Assembly (NCBI GenBank): GCA_007922225.1
Contig: ML680053.1
Location: 2,083,434-2,147,433, forward strand
From: Emydura subglobosa
Lineage: Eukaryota > Chordata > Testudines > Chelidae
DNA: 64,000 bases
Reading direction: 5' to 3'
The stretch's first letter is position 1. The number at the start of each line of letters is the position of its first letter. Positions 56,577 through 64,000 of this stretch are shown piece after piece. A program made the translations under genes and the position numbers. Under the pieces are notes generated by a model, which did no database searches, was not told the origin of the DNA, and saw only the letters and a list, made by a program, of their open reading frames with translations.

Positions 56577-56862
56577 ATTCAAAAATCATGAGTCAGACCC
56601 CCCAAAATCATGAGCTTGTCTTAAATATGAGATTTAGAACAAAATAAACGATAACTTAACCGGTTATAGGGGTCCTCCTCCCTGCCCCCCCCCCGCTTTC
56701 TGGTTTCTTAGCCTGTGGGGCATCACATATTCAAGCTTTTCTATGGCTAGAAACTTGATTTTCTTTAACTGAAAGCTGAGATTCTCATGTGATCTCTTGC
56801 ATCCGGAAGCTGAGGCATTAAGAAAAACATCAAATATCAAGAGACCTGTGATCAGCTTGGTG
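56577..56862 (+). repeat. Dispersed repeat of unknown class ('AAAATCATGAG' type)
   Basis: Blocks in order: 'caaaaatcatgagtcagaccccccaaaatcatgag', 'ggctagaaacttgattttctttaactgaaagctgagattctcatgtgatc' and 'gaggcattaagaaaaacatcaaatatcaagagac'. The final block matches the 23736 copy. A C-run lies at 56685-56694. Confidence 0.7.
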
Positions 56863-56907
56863 TTACTTGTATTCTACTGGCACTCAAAGCATCTCAGAGA
56901 AGATCAG

Positions 56908-56970
56908 GGAGCCATTGTGTGCGGTGCTGTACATACACCTGGTAAGAGACAATCCCTGCCTTGGTTCCCT
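56908..56970 (-). mobile_element. SINE fragment
   Basis: 'ggagccattgtgtgcggtgctgtacatacacctgg' and 'gagacaatccctgcc' are the minus-strand 3' block. Confidence 0.65.
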
Positions 56971-57136
56971 GCTAACAGCGTCACTGCTGTGTGAATGTGT
57001 TTGCAGGAGAGAGCAATGTAGCTCTCTCTTTGTCCTCCTCTTCAGTTGCTTACAAAAGGCTGTTGTTTGCTGCTCTATTTTCTGCCCATATCCCTTTCTC
57101 AGCAATGTTAGAAGAGACTGGAAAATACTAAAATCC

Positions 57137-57388
57137 ATCGATTCCAAGCCCACAAGACCACTGTGATCATCTAGTCTGGTCTGCTTTATCACATAAACCA
57201 GAGAACTTCGCCAACATAATCCCTCGAGCAAATATTTTAGAAAAACATCCAATCTTGATTTAAAAATTGCCTGTGATGGAGAATCCATCACGGCCCTCGG
57301 GAAATTATATGTCCCAATGGTTAATAACCGTCACTGTCAAAAATGTACGCCTTATTTCCAGTCTCTGTCTTCCAGTTCACAATTCTAA
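57137..57388 (-). mobile_element. CR1 LINE, 3' part
   Basis: 'cgattccaagcccacaagaccactgtgatcatctagtctgg' and 'agaaaaacatccaatcttgatttaaaaattgcctgtgatggagaatccatcac' are a minus-strand CR1 tail plus the ORF2 terminus. It ends abruptly at about 57388 against a CR1 segment of opposite orientation. Confidence 0.92.
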
Positions 57389-58235
57389 GAAATGTTCGGA
57401 GGGAACACGGCACAATACAGATAATGGATTTCAGGAAGGCAGACTTTAGCAAACTCAGGGAGTTGGTAGGTAAGATCCCATGGAAAGCAAGTCTATGGAG
57501 AGAAATAGTTCAAGAGCATTGGCAGTTTTTCAAAGAGACATTATTAACGGCATAAGAGCAAACTATCCCACTGCGTAGGTAAGATAGGAAGTATGGCAAG
57601 AGACCACCCTGGCTTAACCAGGAGATTTTCAATGATCTCAAGCTCAAAAAAGAGTCCTACAAAAAGTGGAAACTAGGCCAAATGACCAAGGATGACTATA
57701 AACAAATAACACAAGCATGTAGGGACAAAATGAGAAAGGCCAAGGCACAAAACGAGATGAAACTAGCTAGAGACATACAGGGTAACCAGAAAACATTTTA
57801 CAAATACATTAGGAGGAAGAGGAAGATGAAGGACAGAGTAGGCTTGTTACTCAAGGAAGGGGAAAAAACAATAACAGAGAACGTGGAAATGGCAGAAGTG
57901 CTAAATGGCTTTTTTGTTTCAGTTTTCACTGAAAAGGTTAGTAGCGATTGGACGTGAAGGCCAGTGAAAATGAGGTAGGATATGAGGCTAAAATAGGGAA
58001 AAACACTTTAAAAATGACTTAAATTAGATGTTTTCAAGTCACTGGGGCCTGATGAAATAGGTCCTAGAAAACTCCAGGAGCTGCCTGAGCAGATATCTGA
58101 GCCATTAGCGATGATCTTCGAAAAGTCATGGAAGATGGGAGAGATTCCACGGGACTGGGAAAGGGCAAACATAGTGCCCAGCTCTAAAAAGGGGAATAAG
58201 GACAACCCGGGGAATTACACATCAATCATCCCCCA
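57389..58235 (+). mobile_element. CR1 LINE, internal ORF2 segment, inverted relative to its neighbour
   Basis: On the plus strand it covers the linker between endonuclease and reverse transcriptase. FRKADFSKLRELVGKIPWK lies at about 57428-57484. A 91-codon frame (57682-57957) has [20 protein letters not shown] and [17 protein letters not shown]. 'gggcctgatgaaatagg' follows, and then the start of the RT domain ('ccacgggactgggaaagggcaaacatagtgcccag'). It stops near 58235. It has no catalytic box and no tail of its own. Confidence 0.9.
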
Positions 58236-58385
58236 CCAGCTCAGCTGCTCGGAGCAGATGAAATGAAGAGTCAACTCAGCTGTGTGAGCTGGGCACAGCA
58301 GAGAACAGAGACCAGGGAGAGATTAAGAGACCTGTCCAAGGCCACACAGCAGGTCAGGGACTGCTGCTAACGCCACGCAGCCATG
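58236..58385 (-). mobile_element. MIR/CORE-type SINE, partial
   Basis: 'gagagattaagagacctgtccaaggccacacagcaggtcaggg' is the minus-strand core. The portion before about 58290 is poorly matched. Confidence 0.65.
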
Positions 58386-59387
58386 CAAGCCAACCCCTCC
58401 CACTACACAGGGGTGGAGTCTGAGGCCCAATATGAACAGCATGTTACAAAACCCCAACGGAAACCCAGCATCTGCAGCTCTGCAAAGACTCTGTGCCCAG
58501 AGGAACTCAGCAGCGGTGACCGCAGAGCTGAACCCGGCCCATTCCCCCTTCTACACTCACCTCCTGCTACCATCTCAGCCAGAGCAAACACCCCCCAGTC
58601 CCACAAAGTACTACGGGGTCAAACACCACATCCAAATGAAATCATTCTCCATTCCCGTGTCTCCTCGCTCCCTGGGCTCCACAAGACAAACCTCCTCACC
58701 CGGGGAGCAAACAACCCCGCATTGATACTTGCGGCTTAACCCCACTACATGCACCCAAAAGAGGGATTATGGGGATACTGATATAAATAAAATATAGGGA
58801 TCCCTTCATCTACCCACCATGGTAATGCAGCCACCTCTGGGGTGAACTGCAGCAGCTGCTTTAACAGTGCACGACAAGTAGATTAGGGCCAAAACTGAAT
58901 AATTGTATTTGTCCACTCTACAATGTTAGGGTGGCAGAACGTAATTACCCAAAGTGGCAAAAACTGCCCTGAGGCTCACAAAAAGTCCATGGGAATCTTT
59001 AATGGCCACATGTGAGGAGCACTTGGTTTTACAGATCACCTGAAAAAAAATCAAGCACTAAATGCTAAAACCATGTATTAAAAAAGCTTAGCAGGAAGGA
59101 TTCGGTCACCTGGACCGTGTGCTGAATAAAATAATTAATCCCCTGATAAATTAAGTTTTCAGGTGACAGATGGCAGCCTGCACTTTAATATATTTTTGTG
59201 CTGTGTGGTTGAGTTCAAAGGAAAAGAAGTCCCAGACTCCTAGGGGAAAATCCCTGGCCTACTTCTGATCCAAGAGTTTGATGGTGATTTTTATGGAATG
59301 GACAGTCAGCTCAACAGCTCGATAAAAGGTTTTGTGGATGAAGATGGTGCTCTCCCAAGCACATGGCTATTATCTGTCCTACGCCTA
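58386..59387. other. Unassigned sequence
   Basis: Positions 58386-58740 give overlapping frames of about 100 codons without domains. Positions 58740-59387 are AT-rich and show nothing recognisable. Confidence 0.45.
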
Positions 59388-60065
59388 GACTTTAAGGCCA
59401 GAAGGGACCATCATGATCATCTAGTCTGACCTCCTGCACGTCAAAGGCCACAGAACTTCACCCACCCCTGAACCTCTGGCTGAGTTACTGAAGTCCTCAA
59501 ATCATGATTTAAAGGCTTCTCGTTACAGAGACTCACCGTCTTCTCTAGCGCAGGCGTTCCCAAACTCTTTACCGGCATGACCCCGTTTTAATGAACTATT
59601 TCCTGCTGGGACCGCAGACAGCATGGAGGACGTCATTTTGAAGAGCGATACGGTGGCCTCCAGGCAGCGTGACCTCCCCCGCGCCGTACATGAGAGGTCA
59701 CGCCGCATGGACGTCATTTTGCTCTACAAAAGGGCCCTCTCCACACAGCGTGACTCTGTATGCCTGGTGTGTGTGAGGTCACGCCGTGCACTCTGACCTC
59801 ACACGCACCACACACACGAGGTCACGCTGGTTTTGAGAAAAATGGCATCCTCCGAGCACAGGGCCTGGCCACAGCCCCATCTGCTGATGGTGCGATCCCC
59901 GTGATGTGGGAACTGCTGCTTTAGCTCAAACCAGCAAGTGGCCCCGCGCCCAACGCTGCAGAGGAAGGCAAAAAATAAATCAATAAAAAAAATCTCTAGG
60001 TCTCTGCCAATCTGACCTGGGGGGAAATTCCTTCCCGACGCCAACGATGGTGATCAGCCTGGGGA
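59388..60065 (-). mobile_element. CR1 LINE, 3' part, interrupted by a hAT-like element
   Basis: The outer parts 59388-59542 ('ttaaggccagaagggaccatcatgatcatctagtctgacctcctg') and 59927-60065 ('cagcaagtggccccgcgccc', 'tctctgccaatctgacctggggggaaattccttcccgac') are consecutive in the CR1 3' region. They are separated here only by the 59551-59918 element and its target duplication. Confidence 0.9.
59551..59918. mobile_element. hAT-like non-autonomous element with 8-bp target duplication
   Basis: The left terminus CAGGCGTTCCCAAACT is inverted at the right as ATGTGGGAACTGCTG (reverse complement CAGCAGTTCCCACAT). The flanking 8-mers CTCTAGCG (59543-59550) and CTTTAGCT (59919-59926) agree at 6 of 8 positions and resemble the NTCTAGAN preference of hAT elements. 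The interior has several 'gaggtcacgc' / 'gcgtgacctc' blocks in both orientations and no coding capacity. Confidence 0.87.
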
Positions 60066-61189
60066 AGAATTCTCTGTAGTAAAACCAGACGGAGCTAGCG
60101 TGGGTTGGGGCTGAGGAAGTTCACGTACTATGCTGATGCTCTGCAATCCACAGCATCTCTGCTCTTCAAGACCTGAGCCCACCTGCAGCCCTGTCAATGC
60201 AACCTCGTCTCTGACCTGCAGGGCCCTATTCCAGTCCCGCCAACACAGCTCAGTCCTGACTGACAAGATATCCCGCTCCTTCGCTCCTGGCTCTCCGGCA
60301 CGTCTCTCACAACGCAGCCAGCAGTCATGCCTCCACTTAACCACAGTGGCTTTGACTGGCTTGGAACAACAAGAAAACAGAGCGCCTACAAGAGCGAATC
60401 CACTTAGCGCCGTGAGGGAGAGCGCCCTTCTGTTCGCGAGCTCCATCCCACCCCACTTCATTCTCCGGCTCCGGCTCGGAGCACGTCCAGCTGTCGCTGC
60501 TGCCAACGCGCAAGGACCACGTACAATGAACCGTGTTCTTAAAGGTCCCTTTTCTAAATCCTGCCAAATGGTGAGTCAGGCCGGGACCTCAGATCGTTTT
60601 CAGTCTTAACTCAACCAGGATGCACGTCAGCCTTTCCTGAGGCTGTATTTACTACCGATGATGTCAACCCGCAACCAGGACACTTACCGCCCCCCCAGCC
60701 CCAGGCCTGAGCCTGCATTCCTTGCATTTGCATATGCATACCTAGAACGCCCGCTGGCAGACATGAGAGTCTGGCGAGAGGAAGGAAATAACAGGCTCTG
60801 TCCACACAGCTTTGATGCACTGGGGTAGCTGCACTGGTGTCAGATAACAGGATTGCACTCAGTACAGCTGTAAACCCACTGTGCACCAACACCCAGGCAT
60901 GTTCCTGGTTAACTGTGTCCCAGGCATGGGTCAGAGCACTCAGGGATGGCTGGTGCATAGGGACATTTGTCCTCAATCCTTTCCCTACCCACGACACTCC
61001 TTGACATTGGGTGACGAGTGGTGACACAGGAGTCACTAGGGGAGCCCGATGCCACCCAAGAATCCCCCTGTCCAGGGGAAATCCTTGATGGGCTGGATCT
61101 GGATTAGGGCTGCTTTGTGCTGATAAAACAAAGATGTACTGAGGTACCAGCTTGGGGGGTGAGCCGGGAGGGAATCCACTTAGCTAGGA
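60066..61189. other. Mostly unassigned
   Basis: Positions 60350-60520 are locally GC-rich with a short 'ctccggctccggctcggag' tandem. A weak TGTCTACAC-type end occurs at about 60795 ('ggctctgtccacacagc') without a clear partner. Frames of up to 159 codons (60130-60609) show no domain. Confidence 0.4.
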
Positions 61190-61420
61190 AGGTTTGCCCA
61201 GTGATTAGGGTCCTAGCCAGAGACCTGGGTTCAATGCCCTGTTATGCCACAGAACTCCTATGTAATCTTGGGCAAGTCACGTAGCCTTTCTGTGCCTCAG
61301 TTCCCCCTCTGTACAATGGGGATAACACAACTGCCCTGAGGGGTGTTGTGAGGATAAATACACTCGAGACTGTGGGGCACTCAGTTTGTAGGGTAATGGG
61401 GCCATGTAAATATCTAAGAC
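61190..61420 (+). mobile_element. MIR-type SINE
   Basis: 'tgcccagtgattagggtcctagcc', 'agacctgggttcaatgccctg', 'gtaatcttgggcaagtcacgtagcc', 'tgtgcctcagttccccctctgtacaatggggataa' and 'gtgttgtgaggataaatac' are in plus-strand order, from head to 3' part. Confidence 0.9.
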
Positions 61421-61424
61421 AGAA

Positions 61425-61560
61425 TTAATCTTCAAAGCACTCCTACAAGGGAAAGTAATGTTACATCCACTTAGCAAAGGTAAACTGAGGCACAGGGAGT
61501 TTAAAAGATCACACTGCTAGAAAGGGGAGTTGAACCTGTATTCTAACTAGTAACCTACAC
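61425..61560 (-). mobile_element. MIR/CORE-type SINE, partial
   Basis: 'aaagcactcctacaagggaaag', 'ggtaaactgaggcacagggagtttaaaagatcacactgctag' and 'tgaacctgtattctaac' run in minus-strand order. It abuts the preceding plus-strand copy tail to tail. Confidence 0.8.
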
Positions 61561-62140
61561 TCCATCTCCACACACCGGCTCAAGTCAGATTGTGTCCTTC
61601 TCTGCCTGCACTCCTGGAACTTACAGCTGCCAAGCACGCTTGCTGTAAAAATGTATTTGCAGAAATAAATAACAACGCAGCAGGAGACACTCCTTGGATA
61701 GTACATTATTGTGAAATGTCCCAATTCCGTGATCCGCTGTTCAGTTGTGTTTGCATTCTAATGCTGGGCTATCAGAATGGCCCTGGTGTAAACACGGGCT
61801 GTTCCATTTAAAATGCAATAAAATGTTAATTATAAAGAAAAAAAAATCAAATAACGAATTTGCTCTCGGGCTCTGTCCTTGTTCGCTAAGGTTCAGCTCA
61901 GAGCTATTGCGTTTTTTGGGGTTTTTTCCTGGAGTGTTAAATAAATCTCTGGATACAAACTACAGCTGTAGTTTTGCCTCTCTGTGCACATGGAGAACAT
62001 CCCAGGGAGGGGCTTTAAAAATGAAAAAGAAAAAAAAAGGGGCTATAAATGTGCTAAGTAAGGCCTGAGGAATCCATCCACCCAGGGCACGGAGGACTCT
62101 TCCCCAGGAGAAGGCTATCAACAGTTGTCTTCAAAAAAAC

Positions 62141-62157
62141 AGAAGAAGAAGAAGAAG
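62141..62157. repeat. (AGA)n microsatellite
   Basis: Five to six AGA/AAG units are directly visible. Confidence 0.85.
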
Positions 62158-62949
62158 TTTCTATCCTTATCATGTGAAGATGCCTTCCTATACAGGGCCA
62201 GAGTGTAAAGCAATGGAGCATTGTCTTCCAGAGTCTGCAGACAGGCAGCTCCGGTGCCTCTGCCGCTGCTCAGGGATTTTCCCAAGCTGCAGCAAGGTGA
62301 AAACTGACCAGAATCACTTCTACTTCACTCTGCTGTTGCTGCTTGGGAAAACCACACCGTGAGCAAGGAGTGAGGACACGGAGTCTACAGGATGAATACA
62401 GTAGAGAAGACACCTTGTTGCTGCCATCATGGCAGCAAATAGGAGACTCTACAGCAGAGGCAACACATGGGGGGGGGGGCCATGCGGTGTCATGTGCCCC
62501 CCACCTTGCTCGGTCACATGGTGCAGCCAAACTGCCTCCCTGCCGGGCACAGCTGAGCGGACAAACTGGGTCCCTCAGGCAAGGAGAGGCAGGAAGAAGA
62601 GCTGAGACTTGCAGGGAGGGGCTGCTGCTTTCCAGGAGGAGCGGGTGTGACTCCAGCTGTTATGGGGTTGTGAATTCCCCCTCCCCAATCAGCAGGCATG
62701 AGTCATCTCTGCTTTTCAGGAGAGAAACACAGAGAAAATGGTAAGGTCTAGGGTCAAGGCCCTGGTAGGAATCCAGGGTCGCTGATTTCCCAGACAGCCT
62801 TTACCCCTGGACAAGGGGACTTTCGCTTCTTTCCGATTAGCCTGTGGTGATTAGGATTAGCCCTGTGACTATTTGGAATCTGGTCAAAGTTTCCAAGCCG
62901 TCTCTGGGTGAGGGATGTGCATGGTAGAGAGACTGCTGGGATATGTCAG

Positions 62950-63190
62950 AAAACCAAAGTACAGGGGAGGAAAGGAGGGAGAGAGAGAATTTTAAGGTGT
63001 GTCTGTGATGGGGGGAGACAGGAGAGATGGAAAATACCTGGGAGCGACTAAAGAACACGGTGCAGCGAAAGGGGAAAGAAAGAGGCAAAGATGAGGGGAA
63101 TGGAAGGAAAGCAAAGGAAGGCATTAGACAAAGGACAGAAAGAGTGGAGTGAATCAAAGAGAGAATGAAAGAAAGAAAGAAGGGGGAAAT
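62950..63190 (+). repeat. Purine-rich low-complexity tract
   Basis: The tract is mostly G and A on the plus strand with 'gagagagag' and 'gaaagaaagaaag' runs. It is directly visible. Confidence 0.8.
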
Positions 63191-63364
63191 CAAGAGAGGT
63201 GCTAAGTGGGAGTGGATGAACAACAGCATCTGGTTAAAGGAATCCCATGTGCACACACAACTCAGAGTGGAGCTCTGTCCTGTCACTAGTTCAAGTATCC
63301 TCTGCAACTTTGCAGTGTCCCCCACCTCCACGGAGGAAGGGATGGAAGGATCTGTGAAACAACA

Positions 63365-63590
63365 AATAATATCTAGCTCTTACATAAGCCTTGTCAGCCA
63401 TAGATTCCAAAGGGGAGGATTTCAGAGGAAGGCAGTATCATTTCCCCCATTTCACAGATGGGGAAACTGAGACACAGAGCAAGGAAGTCCAAGATCACCC
63501 AGCAGGCCAGAGGCTGAGCCAGGACTCCTGATGCCAGCCCAGCATACTATCCACTAGACCACACTGCCTCTCTGTAGCCACCAACCCCCC
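63365..63590 (-). mobile_element. MIR-type SINE, near full length
   Basis: 'catttcccccatttcacagatggggaaactgagacacagagcaaggaagtccaagatcacccagcaggccag', 'gagccaggactcctgatgcc' and 'atactatccactagaccacactgcctctct' reach the complete tRNA-like head on the minus strand. Confidence 0.93.
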
Positions 63591-64000
63591 AGCCCAACCC
63601 CCTCAAAGGGTCTGTGATCTTGCCCCCCCACACAGGGGAACCTCGGCAACTCTGCTATGTTGGGGGCCTCCCCGGGCCATGAAGATATACGGTGCGGTGC
63701 GGGTGGAGGAGCAGGCAGGGTCAGCGCCTTGATCTGCAGAACAGGCCTTTCCCCTGTGCCAGTCCCAGGGGTGTCTCTGAGCTCGCTGTCTGCGTTAGCA
63801 GCCCACCAGGCTCAGCGCCGAGGCCGCCAGGAAAGCAGAAATGGGAAGAATGCCACTAAATTCCCTGCGAAATGGCCCATGCAGTCCCTACAATCCACCA
63901 GAGCTTCTCTGAATAACCCCCTGCAAAGCAAAATATTTGCTTGCTGACTCCCTGTTAAATACCACGGGCACCGTGCCTGTGACCAGAGGGTGCAGGGGGA
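63591..64000. other. Unassigned sequence to the window end
   Basis: A 96-codon plus frame (63657-63947) has no recognisable domain. It could continue beyond the window, but nothing supports a gene. Confidence 0.4.

Larger units (their letters stand above)
61561..63364. other. Mostly unassigned; simple repeats
   Basis: The stretch contains the AGA tract at 62141-62157 and an eleven-G tract at 62469-62479. A purine-rich region (about 62950-63190) ends in GAAA units. The 164-codon minus frame at 62837-63331 is the complement of that purine stretch (Ser/Phe/Leu-rich) and is not taken as a gene. Confidence 0.45.

Noticed and set aside
62837..63331. 164-codon minus-strand frame
   Set aside because: It is the complement of a purine-rich low-complexity tract and is almost all Ser, Phe, Leu and Pro.
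1..64000. A novel multi-gene biological system
   Set aside because: No set of adjacent intact genes exists in the window. Everything recognisable is repeat-derived, simple sequence or candidate regulatory DNA.

Overview
The window is vertebrate nuclear DNA, most probably from a turtle, with a crocodilian or other archosaur-line reptile as the alternative. The evidence is its repeats. There are many CR1 LINE copies, both ORF2 remnants and the typical 3' ends reading like 'ccagaagggaccattgtgatcatctag' or 'cataagaacagtcacactgggtcag' on the opposite strand. There are about two dozen tRNA-headed MIR/CORE-type SINE copies, and small inverted-repeat elements with TGTCTACAC-type ends. Nothing prokaryotic is present: no operons, no ribosome-binding sites, and no open frame above 291 codons. 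I identified no intact protein-coding gene, tRNA, rRNA or other RNA gene. Almost all short open frames are chance frames or antisense shadows of repeats.

Layout. Positions 1-4.3 kb hold a CR1 tail, two MITE-like copies (one inserted in a SINE), an (AT)n tract and the longest CR1 relic (about 1978-4310, minus strand, from the end of the endonuclease to the 3' end). Positions 4.3-20 kb are mostly unassigned, moderately GC-rich sequence with scattered SINEs, a TGTCTACAC-type element (11.9-12.2 kb), a hAT-like MITE with terminal inverted repeats (14593-14761) and a CR1 C-terminal relic (18545-19345). Positions 20221-21060 form a clear CpG island, the best candidate for a promoter or first exon. 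It contains coding-like open stretches on both strands that I cannot assign. Positions 21-34 kb hold SINEs, CR1 tails, candidate CTCF, RFX and ZNF143 motifs, and a 12-copy minisatellite of about 48 bp (29361-29900) with a lone inverted unit about 0.7 kb upstream.

Positions 34.8-36.4 kb hold the best preserved CR1 (plus strand, RT to tail). Positions 37-54 kb carry more SINEs, a frameshifted repeat-like ORF fragment (40165-40520), an old CR1 (42.0-43.0 kb) and a 546-bp inverted-repeat element flanked by CTAA (48522-49067). Positions 54-64 kb contain a dispersed repeat of unknown class, two CR1 fragments abutting in opposite orientations (57137-58235), and a hAT-like element with an 8-bp target duplication inside a CR1 (59551-59918 within 59388-60065).

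The window therefore reads as intergenic or intronic sequence built by layered retroposition and cut-and-paste insertion. Genes do not work together here in any visible way. I found no new gene system. The most notable signals are the CpG island, the minisatellite with its inverted outlier, and the nested or inverted transposon structures.
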